Assembly (NCBI RefSeq): GCF_947495705.1
Contig: NZ_CANLZR010000001.1
Coordinates: 124,001 to 188,000 of the forward strand
Length of the DNA: 64,000 nt
Direction: 5' to 3'
DNA from: an uncultured Phycicoccus sp.
GTDB taxonomy: Bacteria; Actinomycetota; Actinomycetes; Actinomycetales; Dermatophilaceae
Shown: positions 1 to 9,200 of the stretch, one piece after another
Position numbering within the stretch: position 1 is the first letter of the stretch
Layout: every line of letters begins with the position of its first letter
Position numbers and translations under genes: made by a program
Notes under the pieces: generated by a model
What the model was told of the DNA's origin: nothing
What the model saw: the letters and a program-made list of their open reading frames with translations, nothing else
Databases searched by the model: none

Positions 1-56
1 TGGGCGGCATCCTCGCGTGGTCGCGCGAGGTCGACCCGTCCGTCCCGACGTACTGA
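1..56 (+). CDS. 3' end of an unidentified gene (partial)
   Basis: An open frame enters from the left edge and stops at TGA 54-56. Only 17 residues are visible, ending GGILAWSREVDPSVPTY. Codon choice (GC-rich third positions) looks coding and the stop lies 26 bases before the next gene. The fragment is too short to name a family. It could also be a chance open frame. Confidence 0.4.
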   Translation, partial: GGILAWSREVDPSVPTY

Positions 57-82
57 GACGCCGGCGCAGGCACGATGGGGGG

Positions 83-514
83 ATGGGTCACGACCTGACG
101 AGGTTCGTCGCCGCCCAGGACTCCGGCGGCACGTACGACGCGGCGCTCGCGGAGCTGCGGGCCGGCCGCAAGCGGGGGCACTGGATGTGGTTCGTGTTCC
201 CGCAGATCGCCGGGCTCGGGATGAGCCCCACGTCGCAGATGTACGGGATCACCGGTCTCGAGGAGGCCCGGGCCTACCTCGACCACCCGGTCCTCGGGCC
301 GCGGCTGTTCGCCTGCGTCGAAGCCCTCCTGGACCTCGACGGGCACGACCCGGTCGCGGTCCTCGGCGACATCGACGCGGTGAAGCTCCGGTCCTCGATG
401 ACGCTCTTCGCGCTCGCCGCCGGGGAGTCCGGTGACGAGCCGTTCCGGGAGGTCCTGGACCAGTACTTCAGCGGCCTGGAGGACCACCGGACGGTGCGGC
501 TCGTCGGCGGGTGA
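83..514 (+). CDS. DUF1810 family protein
   Basis: A 143-residue protein. It carries the DUF1810 signature: a charged N-terminus with RFVAAQ, then GHWMWFVFPQIAGLG at about residues 31-45, followed by a YLDHPVLGPRL segment and a KLRSSMTLFA stretch. The family (E. coli YbeU-like and many bacterial copies) has no firmly assigned activity. I chose ATG 83 over the upstream in-frame start at 17 because the family begins just before the RFVAAQ motif and the upstream 22 residues are low-complexity arginine. It appears to be a single-gene unit. Confidence 0.8.
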   Translation: MGHDLTRFVAAQDSGGTYDAALAELRAGRKRGHWMWFVFPQIAGLGMSPTSQMYGITGLEEARAYLDHPVLGPRLFACVEALLDLDGHDPVAVLGDIDAVKLRSSMTLFALAAGESGDEPFREVLDQYFSGLEDHRTVRLVGG

Positions 515-584
515 GGCGCTCCGGGCACCGGCTCGGATCAGCGCACTTCGGTTCTCCCGGAGCCAGATCCCTGTGGATGGATGC

Positions 585-613
585 TTGCCCTCGTACGCGT
601 GTTCGAGTACGAT
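585..613 (+). promoter_or_regulatory. Promoter of the HNH nuclease gene
   Basis: A TTGCCC -35 (585-590), a 17-base spacer and a TACGAT -10 (608-613) lie only 5 bases before ATG 619, so the transcript would begin at or next to the start codon. The spacer is almost exactly filled by a LexA-type box. Promoter read by eye. Confidence 0.6.
591..606 (+). promoter_or_regulatory. LexA (SOS) box
   Basis: TCGTACGCGTGTTCGA matches the actinobacterial SOS box TCGAAC-N4-GTTCGA at 11 of 12 defined positions. It sits between the -35 and -10 elements, the position for steric repression by LexA. SOS control of DUF222/13E12-type genes is known from mycobacteria, so control here is a strong inference. Confidence 0.75.
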
Positions 614-618
614 GAGGC

Positions 619-2112
619 ATGGACAGGGGGAGGCTCAGCAGCCGCATCGCGGCACTCCGGGTGGAGTGCGCCGCGGTGGGTCGCGAGCTGGCCGACGGGG
701 GCCGGGGGCTGGCCGCCGACGAGGCGTTCGAGGTCGCGGGTGAGCTGCAGGGACTGGTCAATGCGGCCGAGGGGGCACAGGCGGTCGCGGCCGCTCTGGG
801 TGCGCGGGTCGAGGTCCGGCTGGGCGGGCCGGGCCCGGTGGAGCGGGTGCATCCACTCGGGTTCGTCGACCCGATGTCCCCGTCGATGGTCGCGATGGAG
901 GCCGGGGTGACCGAGGGCCTGGCCGGGCGCAAGGTCCGGCTCGGGGCGGACCTGTCCGAACGCTTCCCGCGCGTCCTCGACCTCCTCGTGGAGGGTGCCG
1001 TGCCGGCGAGCAGTGCGCACAAGGTCCTCGACGCGACGACCGGCCTCGACGTCGACGCCTGCGGCCGGGTCGATGCCGAGCTCGCACCCCGGCTCCCGTC
1101 TCTCGACCCGGCTCGGGTCATGTCGGAGGCGCGCCGCATCGCAGCACGGGTCGCGGCCGACCAGGTCGCCGCCCGCGACGCGAAGGCCGCGCGCAGCCGG
1201 TGTGTGGAGGTTCGGGCCGGGGACGACGGGTTGACGGAGTGGTCCGCGCTCCTGCCGACGGCGACGTCGGCGGCGATGCTGTCGGCGGTGGAGTCCCTCG
1301 CCGGGCAGTACCGCCAGGTCGACGGGACGCTGTCGGTGCCGGAGTCCCGCGCCGACGCCTTCACCGACCTCGTCCTGCGCAACGTCACCGTGACCGCGCA
1401 GGTCACCCTCGGGGTCCCGGTCGTGACCGGCGTCGCCGACCCGGCACCCGCTCAGACCGTGACGGACGTCGTGCCGCGCGACCCGGACGAGACCATCGTC
1501 GACGCCGTCACCGGCGAGTGGGTCCGCATCGGCGACCTCCCGCCCGAGACGCAGGCGGAGCTGTCCTGGTACGAGCGCGACCTGCACGACGACCCGTCGG
1601 CGTTCGGGGCGCCGATGGCGCAGGTCACGCCCGGGGTCGCGGTCTCCGGGACCCAGCTGGCCGGACTCGGCTGGGTCGAGGCCGGCACCGTCGCCGGGAT
1701 CCTGCAGACCCTGCCGGTCGACGTCGCCCGCGCGGTCCTCGACGCCGCCACCGGCACCCAGATCGACCACACCAGCACCGCCTACACGGTCCCCACGAAG
1801 GTCGCCCGGTTCGTCACCGCCCGTGACGGGACCTGCCGGATGTGGGGCTGCGCCCGCCCCGCCGAACGGTGCGACCTCGACCACGTCAGGCCGTGGCCCA
1901 CCGGACCCACCACCCCGGCCAACCTCGTCGCGTTGTGCCGGCGACATCACCGGATGAAACAGCTCGGCATCTGGCGACCGTCCCTGTCCCAGGACGGCAC
2001 CCTCACGTGGCACGGCCGCGACGGCCGCACCCGCGTCACCGAACCAGCCCACCGCGCCCTGCCCGGCACGCAGCCGGGGACCGCCCCCGTGGCGGCCCCG
2101 TCACTACTGTGA
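619..2112 (+). CDS. DUF222 / HNH endonuclease (13E12-type)
   Basis: A 497-residue protein: a long helical DUF222 region (about residues 30-380) and a C-terminal HNH nuclease fold. The HNH part begins with CRMWGC near residue 405, includes CDLDH near 418-422 and ends with LCRRHHRMKQ near 440. The paired Cys around the His residues fit a zinc-stabilised HNH. Such proteins occur in many copies in actinobacteria. Their target is not established, and roles in mobile-element spread or DNA-damage response have been proposed. The gene has no ribosome site and a -10 element next to its ATG, so it is probably leaderless. Its end overlaps the convergent kinase gene by 9 bases. Confidence 0.9.
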   Translation: MDRGRLSSRIAALRVECAAVGRELADGGRGLAADEAFEVAGELQGLVNAAEGAQAVAAALGARVEVRLGGPGPVERVHPLGFVDPMSPSMVAMEAGVTEGLAGRKVRLGADLSERFPRVLDLLVEGAVPASSAHKVLDATTGLDVDACGRVDAELAPRLPSLDPARVMSEARRIAARVAADQVAARDAKAARSRCVEVRAGDDGLTEWSALLPTATSAAMLSAVESLAGQYRQVDGTLSVPESRADAFTDLVLRNVTVTAQVTLGVPVVTGVADPAPAQTVTDVVPRDPDETIVDAVTGEWVRIGDLPPETQAELSWYERDLHDDPSAFGAPMAQVTPGVAVSGTQLAGLGWVEAGTVAGILQTLPVDVARAVLDAATGTQIDHTSTAYTVPTKVARFVTARDGTCRMWGCARPAERCDLDHVRPWPTGPTTPANLVALCRRHHRMKQLGIWRPSLSQDGTLTWHGRDGRTRVTEPAHRALPGTQPGTAPVAAPSLL

Positions 2113-2691
2113 GCCGCCCGTCCCGGACGACGTCAGCGGCGGCGGCTTGACGTCGCGGAGGTTCCGCACGGCGTCGAAGGCGTCGAGGGCGTTCCTCGTG
2201 TCGACCAGAACCCGCACGCCGTCCCGGGCCTCGTCCCACGGGACCCACCCGTCGCCGATGACGTCATCCCACGAGGGCGCCACGTGTCCCGGGATGTCAG
2301 CACGACGCCCCTCCACCCGTCGACGATGCTCGGCACCGTCGGCGAGTGAGGTCTCGACGTGGACGAGTCGGGCCCCCGCGCGGTCTGACGCCTCACGCCA
2401 CCCGGACCGTGCCGCCGGAACCGGGTTGACGGCGTCCACGACGACGTCGAGGCCGAGAAGAAGGTTGGAGACAGCGAGCTCGTGAATCACCGCATAGCCC
2501 TCGGTCCCCGCCCGAAGTCCCGTGGGGCCCAGCGCCGCCTCCGCGGCGTCGACACGGAGATAGCACGTCTTCCAGCGTTGGCAGAGTGCCTTGGCGAGGG
2601 TGGTCTTGCCGGTCCCGGCGCGCCCTGAGACCACCAACAGCATTGGTGCGTGCGCGCCGGCCTGCGAGACGCCCTTGTCAGGATTCGTCAT
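2104..2691 (-). CDS. P-loop kinase-like ATPase
   Basis: A 195-residue protein with an N-terminal Walker A (GRAGTGKTTLA at about residues 23-33), then a short kinase-type core including LLGLDVVVDAVNP. It resembles the AAA_33/zeta-toxin-like small-molecule kinase group; the substrate is unknown. The open frame runs far upstream, but only this segment has a recognisable domain and the rest lies antisense to adnA. I take ATG 2691, preceded by a weak GGATGG ribosome site. Single gene, divergent from adnA. Confidence 0.75.
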   Translation of the reverse strand: MTNPDKGVSQAGAHAPMLLVVSGRAGTGKTTLAKALCQRWKTCYLRVDAAEAALGPTGLRAGTEGYAVIHELAVSNLLLGLDVVVDAVNPVPAARSGWREASDRAGARLVHVETSLADGAEHRRRVEGRRADIPGHVAPSWDDVIGDGWVPWDEARDGVRVLVDTRNALDAFDAVRNLRDVKPPPLTSSGTGGSQ

Positions 2692-2808
2692 ACGACCATC
2701 CAACAGGGCTTTTCCATCACCAGAGCGCTGCGGGGCGGCCGGCTCGGTCAGAGCGGTGTGCGAGCCGACCGGTCGGGGATGTCGGGGCGGCGTGGTGGAA
2801 TCGCAGGC

Positions 2809-5800
2809 GTGCTCGTCCTCACCCGTCCGGCCGCCCCCGTCGCAGGGCCGGTGGTCCTCGACCCCTCGCAGCGGGCCGTCGTCGACCACCGCGGCCCGGT
2901 GCTGCGCGTCGTCGGTGCTCCGGGCACCGGCCGGTCGAGCACCGCGGTCGAGGTCGTCGCCGAACGGGTCCGGGCCGAGGGGCTGCGGGCCGACGCCTGC
3001 CTCCTCCTGGCCCCCACCCGTCTCGCCGCCGCCCGGCTGCGCGACGCGCTGACGGCCCGGGTCGGCGGCACGACCACCACCCCGCTCGCCCGCACCCACC
3101 AGTCGTTCGGGTTCGGCATCCTGCGCGAGGCGGCGGCCCTCGCGGGGGAGCCCACGCCACGTCTCCTCTCCGGCCCCGAGCAGGACGTCGTGCTCGCCGA
3201 GCTGCTGCGCGGGCACGCCGTCGGCGACTCGCCGGCCCCGCCGTGGCCGGCCTCCCTCGAGCTCGCCCTGCCCACCCGCACCTTCCGCGGCGAGCTGCGC
3301 GACATCCTCATGCGCGCCGTCGAGCTCGGCCTCGACCCCGACGACCTCGCCGGCCTCGGGCATCGGCACGCCCGGCCCGAGTGGGTCGCCGCAGCCGCCG
3401 TGCTCCGCGAGTACGACGAGGTGACGGCCCTGTCGGCGCCCGGTGCGTTCGACCCAGCGTGGGTGCTCGGAGCCGCCGCCGACCACCTCGAGGACGACCC
3501 TGCCGCGCTCCACCGGCTGCGCAGCCTGGTGCGGCTCGTCGTCGTCGACGACGCCCAGGACCTCACCCCGGCCGGGCTGCGGCTGCTGCGCACCGTCGTC
3601 GGCGACGGTGCGGTCGAGCTCGTGCTGCTCGGCGACCCCGACGCCGCCACCCAGACCTTCCGCGGCGCCGACCCGCGGCTGTTCCTCTCGGCCTGGCCCG
3701 ACGCGCCCACGCTCACCCTGGCTCGGGGCCACCGTTGCCCGAGCACCGTCCAGGAGGCCGCCGACCGGGTCGCCGCGCACATCGGCGTCGTCGGCGTCGC
3801 GACGCACCGGCGCGTGCGGCCGTCCGCCGACGGGGGCAGCGTCGCCGTCCACCTCGTGCGCACCGCCGCCCAGGAGGCCGCGCTCGTCGCCGGCATGCTC
3901 CGCCGCGCGCACCTGCACGACGGTGTCCCGTGGTCGTCGATGGCGGTGCTCGTGCGCGGGGGAGCGCGCACGGCCACCCTGCGGCGCGTCCTCCAGGGCT
4001 CCGGCGTCCCGGTGAGCACCGCCACGGCCGACCTGCCCGTGCGCGACGAGCCCGCGGTGCGGCCCTTCCTCGCCCTGCTCCGCTGCGCGATCGACGTCGC
4101 CGCCGGCGCCGACACCCTCGACCCCGACGTCGTCGTCGACGTGCTCAGCTCGCCCGTCGGGGGCGCCGACGCGGTGGTGCTCCGCCGGCTGCGGCGAGCC
4201 CTGCGTCGGCTCGAGCTCGACTCCGGCGGGGGCCGGCCCAGCGACGCGCTGCTCGTCGAGGCGATCCTCACCCCGGCCGCCCTCGACCACCTCGGGCCCG
4301 AGGCCACCCCCGCCCGGCGGGTCGCCCGGGTCCTCGGAGCCGCGGTCACCGCCCTGCACGACGGGGCCGGGGTCGAGGCCGTGCTCTGGGCGATGTGGCG
4401 CGCCGGCGGGCTCGCCGAGCCGTGGCACGACGCCGCCCTGGCCGGCGGGGCCGCAGGTCGGCGGGCCGACCGCGACCTCGACGCGGTCCTCGGGCTGTTC
4501 GACGCCGCCGAGCGCTTCGTCGAGCGGCTGCCCGCGGCGCCGCCCCGCGAGTTCCTCGACCACCTGCTCTCCCAGGACGTCGCCGGTGACAGCCTCGTCG
4601 CCCGCGCCCCGGTCGGCGAGTCCGTCGCACTGCTGACGCCGGCGGCGTCCGCGGGGCGCGAGTGGGACCTCGTCGTCGTCGCCGGGGTGCAGGAGGGGTC
4701 CTGGCCCGACCTGCGGCTGCGCGGCTCGCTGCTGCGCTCCAGCGAGCTCGTCGACGTCGTCGCGGGACGCACCACCGACGTGCGGTCGGCCCGCGCGCAG
4801 GTCCGGCACGACGAGACCCGGCTCTTCCACGTGGCCGTCACCCGGGCCCGCCGGCGGCTCGTCGTCACGGCCGTCCGCAGCGAGGACGAGCAGCCCTCCC
4901 CGTATCTCGACGTCCTCGACCCGCGCACCGAGGCCCGGCCCTTCACCGACGTCCCGCGCCCGCTCACCCTCCCCGGCCTCGTCGCAGAGCTCCGCCGCGA
5001 GCTCGTCGGCCCCGACCCGCGGGTCCGCGCCGGCGCCGTCACCGCCCTCGCCCGGCTCGCCGCCGCCGACGTCCCCGGCGCGGACCCCGGCCAGTGGTGG
5101 GCGCTGCGCGGCCTCACCGACGACCGGCCACGCCGGGCCCCGGACGCCGAGGTCACCGTCTCGCCGTCGGCCCTCGACCGGTTCGGCAAGTGCGGGCTCC
5201 AGTGGGCGCTGCGCGCCGCCGGGGGTGAGGGCCCGTCCATCGGCGCCGCCGACATCGGCACCCTCGTCCACGAGGTCGCCCACGACCTCGGCGACACCGA
5301 CGCCGCCGCCTACGCGGCCGAGCTGGAGCGGCGCTGGGGGCGGCTCGGGATGGGTCCCGGCTGGCTGTCGCGCCGCGACCTCGCCCGGGCCCAGCAGATG
5401 ACGGCCCGGCTCGCCACGTACGTCCGGGAGTCCGACGCGCAGGGGTGGCGCCGGGCCGGCTCGGAGGCCGCCATCCGGGCCGCGCTCGGCCGGGCCGTCG
5501 TCGCCGGCCGGGTCGACCGGATCGAGGTCGACCCGCACGGGCGGGTGCGGGTCGTCGACCTCAAGACCGGGTCGAGCAAGCCGAGCGCCGACGACGTCCG
5601 CCGGCACGGGCAGCTCGGGGCCTACCAGCTGGCCGTCGAGACCGGCGCGCTCGCCGAGATCGGGCAGGTCTCCGGCGGTGCGGCGCTGCTGCAGCTGGGC
5701 CGGGCCGCGAACAAGGCGACGACGCTGCAGACCCAGGCCCCGCTGGCCGAGGACCCCGAGCCCGGGTGGGCGGCCGACCTCGTCGCGGCCACCGCCGACG

Positions 5801-5901
5801 CGATGGGCGCCGCGACCTTCCGGGCCACCCCCGGCGACTGGTGCGGCTCCTGCCAGCTGCAGTCGTCGTGCCCGGCCCGCGAGGAGGGGAGGCGGCTGTG
5901 A
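2809..5901 (+). CDS. adnA: AdnA-type helicase-nuclease subunit
   Basis: The first gene of an AdnAB pair; AdnAB is the actinobacterial motor-nuclease that resects double-strand breaks. About 1030 residues: a UvrD-like motor in the N-terminal two-thirds and a RecB-type nuclease at the end (VVDLKTG near residue 915). Four Cys frame the nuclease (one near 794, then CGSCQLQSSC near 1011-1020), as in AddB-type iron-sulfur nucleases. Two motor motifs are degenerate: Walker A is GAPGTGRSS (Arg for Lys) and motif II is DDAQD rather than DExQD. GTG 2809 follows GGTGGA; ATG 2779 is an alternative. The stop overlaps the adnB start as GTGA. Confidence 0.88.
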   Translation: MLVLTRPAAPVAGPVVLDPSQRAVVDHRGPVLRVVGAPGTGRSSTAVEVVAERVRAEGLRADACLLLAPTRLAAARLRDALTARVGGTTTTPLARTHQSFGFGILREAAALAGEPTPRLLSGPEQDVVLAELLRGHAVGDSPAPPWPASLELALPTRTFRGELRDILMRAVELGLDPDDLAGLGHRHARPEWVAAAAVLREYDEVTALSAPGAFDPAWVLGAAADHLEDDPAALHRLRSLVRLVVVDDAQDLTPAGLRLLRTVVGDGAVELVLLGDPDAATQTFRGADPRLFLSAWPDAPTLTLARGHRCPSTVQEAADRVAAHIGVVGVATHRRVRPSADGGSVAVHLVRTAAQEAALVAGMLRRAHLHDGVPWSSMAVLVRGGARTATLRRVLQGSGVPVSTATADLPVRDEPAVRPFLALLRCAIDVAAGADTLDPDVVVDVLSSPVGGADAVVLRRLRRALRRLELDSGGGRPSDALLVEAILTPAALDHLGPEATPARRVARVLGAAVTALHDGAGVEAVLWAMWRAGGLAEPWHDAALAGGAAGRRADRDLDAVLGLFDAAERFVERLPAAPPREFLDHLLSQDVAGDSLVARAPVGESVALLTPAASAGREWDLVVVAGVQEGSWPDLRLRGSLLRSSELVDVVAGRTTDVRSARAQVRHDETRLFHVAVTRARRRLVVTAVRSEDEQPSPYLDVLDPRTEARPFTDVPRPLTLPGLVAELRRELVGPDPRVRAGAVTALARLAAADVPGADPGQWWALRGLTDDRPRRAPDAEVTVSPSALDRFGKCGLQWALRAAGGEGPSIGAADIGTLVHEVAHDLGDTDAAAYAAELERRWGRLGMGPGWLSRRDLARAQQMTARLATYVRESDAQGWRRAGSEAAIRAALGRAVVAGRVDRIEVDPHGRVRVVDLKTGSSKPSADDVRRHGQLGAYQLAVETGALAEIGQVSGGAALLQLGRAANKATTLQTQAPLAEDPEPGWAADLVAATADAMGAATFRATPGDWCGSCQLQSSCPAREEGRRL

Positions 5902-8900
5902 CCGCCACGAGCACCGGCCTGCGGTGGTCCGCCGTCGCCCTCGCGAAGGCCCTCGGCCAGTCGTACGCCCCCACCGCCGAGCAGGCCGCAGTCATCGAGG
6001 CGCCGCTGCAGCGGCCGCTCCTCGTCGTCGCGGGGGCCGGCTCGGGCAAGACCGAGACGATGGCCGCCCGGGTCGTCTGGCTCGTCGCCAACGGGCTCGT
6101 CCGGCCCGACGAGGTGCTCGGGCTCACCTTCACCCGCAAAGCCGCCGGTGAGCTGGGCGAGCGCCTCGCCGCCCGCCTCACGACGCTGCGCGAGACCGGC
6201 CTGTGGACCCCCGACGCCGAGGACGGCGCCCCCGTCCTCGACGACGGGCCCACGGTGTCGACGTACCACGCCTACGCCGCCGGCATCGTGCGCGAGCACG
6301 GCGTCCGGCTCGGGGTCGAGTCCGAGAGCCGCCTGCTCAGCGAGGCCGCGGCGTGGCAGTTCGCCCACGAGGCGGTCACGTCGTGGGACGGGGAGGTCGC
6401 GGGCGTCGAGAAGGCGGAGTCGACCGTCACGACCGCGCTCGTCGACCTCGCGGGCGAGATGGCCGAGCACCTGCGTGACGTCGACGAGGTCGCCGCCCAC
6501 CTCGACGACGTCATCGCGACCCTCGAGGCCGTGCCCCGGGGCGAGTCCAGGCGCACGGCGTACCCCGCCTCGGTGCGGGACGCGCTGGCCGTGCTCCGGG
6601 AGCGGCGCGCGGTGCTGCCGCTCGTCGCCCGCTACGCCGAGCTCAAGCGGGCCCGCGACGCGATGGACTTCGCCGACCAGATGGCCCTCGCGGCCCGCAT
6701 CGCCCGGGCCGTCCCCGACGTGGGCCGGGCCGAGCGGGCGCGCTACCGGGCCGTCCTGCTCGACGAGTTCCAGGACACGTCCGAGGCCCAGCTGCAGCTG
6801 CTCCGCAGCCTGTTCGTCGCCACCGGCGAGCCGGTGCCGGTCACGGCCGTCGGCGACCCCAACCAGTCGATCTACGGGTGGCGCGGCGCCAGCTCGACCA
6901 CGCTCACCCAGTTCCGCACCGACTTCGCCGACGACGAGCCGGCCGCGGTCCGGCAGCTGTCGACGAGCTGGCGCAACGACGAGGCCGTGCTCGCCGTCGC
7001 CAACCACGTCGCCGCACCCCTGCGGGCCCGGGCCACCGTCCCGGTCGAGCCGCTCGTCGCGCGCTCCGGGGCCGGGCCGGGGCGGGTGGCCATCGCGCGG
7101 CTGCACACCGTCGAGGACGAGGCGGCCCACGTCGCCGGCTGGCTGGCCGAGCGCGGCGCCGGGCGGGGCGGAGTCACCGCGGCGGTCCTGTGCCGCAAGC
7201 GGTCCCAGTTCCAGCCGGTCGTCGACGCGCTCGAGGCGCGCGGCACGCCCTACGAGGTCGTCGGGCTCGGCGGGCTGCTGCACACCCCGGAGGTCGCCGA
7301 CCTCGTCGCGATGCTCTGGGTCGTCCAGGACCCCACCCGCGGCGACCACCTGATGCGGCTGCTCACCGGCCCCACGTGCCGTCTCGGCGCGGCCGACCTC
7401 GACGGGCTGGGGGAGTGGGCCCGGGTCCGCCAGCGGGCCGCCCGGGCGGCCGACCCCGACCAGCGCCGCGACCTCGCGCCCGACGCCAGCGAGCGCGCCA
7501 GCATCGTCGAGGCCCTCGACGACCTCCCGCCGCCGCGGTGGGTGGGCGAGCAGGGGCAGCGCATCTCGCCGGCCGCGCTCGAGCGGCTCACGGGCCTCGC
7601 CGCGGCGGTCCGGCGGCTCCGGTCGATGACCGGGCTGGGGCTGGCCGAGCTCGCAGCCGAGGCCGAGGCGGTCCTCGGCCTCGACGTCGAGGTGCTCGCC
7701 CGGCCCGAGTGGTCGCCCGGCGCCGCGCGGGCCCACCTCGACGCCTTCGGCGACGTCGCGGCGTCGTTCTCGGCCAGCGCCGACCGCACGTCGCTCGGCG
7801 GCTTCCTCGCGTGGCTCGACGCCGCCGTCGACGAGGAGCGCGGCCTCGACCTCGGCTGGGTCGAGGCCCGGCCCGACGCGGTCCAGGTGATGACCGTCCA
7901 CGCCGCCAAGGGCCTCGAGTGGGACCTCGTCGCGGTCCCCGGGCTCGTCGAGGCCTCCTTCCCCACCCACACGTGCAGCCCCACCAAGCCCGTCGACGGC
8001 GAGTGGACCCACGGCGACCCCAAGGACAAGGGCTGGCTCGTCGGGCTCGACTCCCTGCCCTACGACCTGCGCGGCGACGTCGACGGCCTGCCCCGGCTGC
8101 CGTGGCGGGAGGCGGCGGACTGGGACGACCTCGCCGCCGGGTACGACCGGTTCGTCCTGGCCGGGGCCGAGCACGCGGTCACCGAGGAGCGGCGGCTCGC
8201 CTACGTCGCCGCGACGCGCGCGCGCACCGACCTGCTCCTGTCCGCCCACGTCTGGGGCGGGCAGAGCACCCCGCGGGTCACCTCCCGCTTCCTGCGGGAG
8301 GTCCGCGAGGCGGGCCTGGCGCACCTGGAGCGGCCCTGGGCCCCGATGCCACCCCCCGACGAGCCCAAGCCGCAGAACCCGCGCACCGCCGAGCCGGTGT
8401 CGTACGAGTGGCCCGCCACGACCCGTCCCGAAAGGCACGCCCGGCTCGTCGGCCCCGCCGAGGCCGTCGCCGAGGCCGCCCGGGCGCTGCGCTCGGGGCA
8501 GGACGCCGAGGCCGCCCGGACGCGCTGGGACGACGAGGCCCGCCTCCTGCTCGCCGAACGCGCGTCCCGCCGCCGTGGCCGCGACGTCGTCGTCGAGCTG
8601 CCGCCGCACCTCTCGACGTCCTCGCTCGTCGCGCTCGCCGAGGACCCGGAGTCGTTCACGGCCCGGCTCCGGCGCCCGATGCCGCAGCCGCCCGCCCTGG
8701 CCGCGCGGCGTGGCACGGCCTTCCACGCCTGGGTCGAGGAGCACTACGCGCGGGCCGCGATGGTCGACATCGACGCCCTCCCCGGGTCGGCCGACGACGA
8801 CGCCGCCGACACCGACCTCGGGCGGCTGCGCGCCGCGTTCCTCGCCAGCGAGTGGGCCGACCGCGAGCCCGCCGAGGTCGAGACGAGCATCGAGACCGTC

Positions 8901-9200
8901 GTCGACGGCATCGCCGTGCGCGGGCGCGTCGACGCCGTGTTCGAGGAGACCGGCGCCGACGGGCAGCCGGTGTGGACGGTCGTCGACTGGAAGACCGGCC
9001 CCCCGGCGACCGGCGCGAAGGCGCGGGCCCGGGTGCTCCAGCTCGCGGCCTACCGGCTGGCGTGGGCGCGGCTGCGCGGGGTGGACCCCGAGCGGGTCGG
9101 TGCTGCGTTCTTCCACGCCGCGACCGGCGAGACCGTGCGCCCCGAGCTGCCGGGGCTCGATGAGATCAGCCGAGTCCTCGCTGCGGCTCGTCCGCGCTGA
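5898..9200 (+). CDS. adnB: AdnB-type helicase-nuclease subunit
   Basis: The second AdnAB subunit, 1100 residues, close to the length I recall for mycobacterial AdnB. Motor motifs are intact: Walker A GAGSGKT near residue 46, LTFTRKAA, Walker B DEFQD near 287, GDPNQSIYGWRGA, VMTVHAAKGLEWD and the VAATRART arginine motif. A RecB-family nuclease follows, with GRVDAVF and VVDWKTG near 1028 and a QLAAYRLAW helix. With AdnA degenerate, this subunit is probably the working motor. The GTG start overlaps the adnA stop, so the two are translationally coupled. Its last 35 bases overlap the convergent phosphotransferase gene. Confidence 0.93.
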   Translation: MTATSTGLRWSAVALAKALGQSYAPTAEQAAVIEAPLQRPLLVVAGAGSGKTETMAARVVWLVANGLVRPDEVLGLTFTRKAAGELGERLAARLTTLRETGLWTPDAEDGAPVLDDGPTVSTYHAYAAGIVREHGVRLGVESESRLLSEAAAWQFAHEAVTSWDGEVAGVEKAESTVTTALVDLAGEMAEHLRDVDEVAAHLDDVIATLEAVPRGESRRTAYPASVRDALAVLRERRAVLPLVARYAELKRARDAMDFADQMALAARIARAVPDVGRAERARYRAVLLDEFQDTSEAQLQLLRSLFVATGEPVPVTAVGDPNQSIYGWRGASSTTLTQFRTDFADDEPAAVRQLSTSWRNDEAVLAVANHVAAPLRARATVPVEPLVARSGAGPGRVAIARLHTVEDEAAHVAGWLAERGAGRGGVTAAVLCRKRSQFQPVVDALEARGTPYEVVGLGGLLHTPEVADLVAMLWVVQDPTRGDHLMRLLTGPTCRLGAADLDGLGEWARVRQRAARAADPDQRRDLAPDASERASIVEALDDLPPPRWVGEQGQRISPAALERLTGLAAAVRRLRSMTGLGLAELAAEAEAVLGLDVEVLARPEWSPGAARAHLDAFGDVAASFSASADRTSLGGFLAWLDAAVDEERGLDLGWVEARPDAVQVMTVHAAKGLEWDLVAVPGLVEASFPTHTCSPTKPVDGEWTHGDPKDKGWLVGLDSLPYDLRGDVDGLPRLPWREAADWDDLAAGYDRFVLAGAEHAVTEERRLAYVAATRARTDLLLSAHVWGGQSTPRVTSRFLREVREAGLAHLERPWAPMPPPDEPKPQNPRTAEPVSYEWPATTRPERHARLVGPAEAVAEAARALRSGQDAEAARTRWDDEARLLLAERASRRRGRDVVVELPPHLSTSSLVALAEDPESFTARLRRPMPQPPALAARRGTAFHAWVEEHYARAAMVDIDALPGSADDDAADTDLGRLRAAFLASEWADREPAEVETSIETVVDGIAVRGRVDAVFEETGADGQPVWTVVDWKTGPPATGAKARARVLQLAAYRLAWARLRGVDPERVGAAFFHAATGETVRPELPGLDEISRVLAAARPR

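Noticed and set aside
2692-5607. A 1167-codon open frame on the minus strand, and similar long antisense frames throughout
   Set aside because: They are frames left open by the high GC content opposite real genes. The composition is Arg/Gly/Pro-rich without domains. Only the last 195 codons of this one (2104-2691) encode a recognisable protein.
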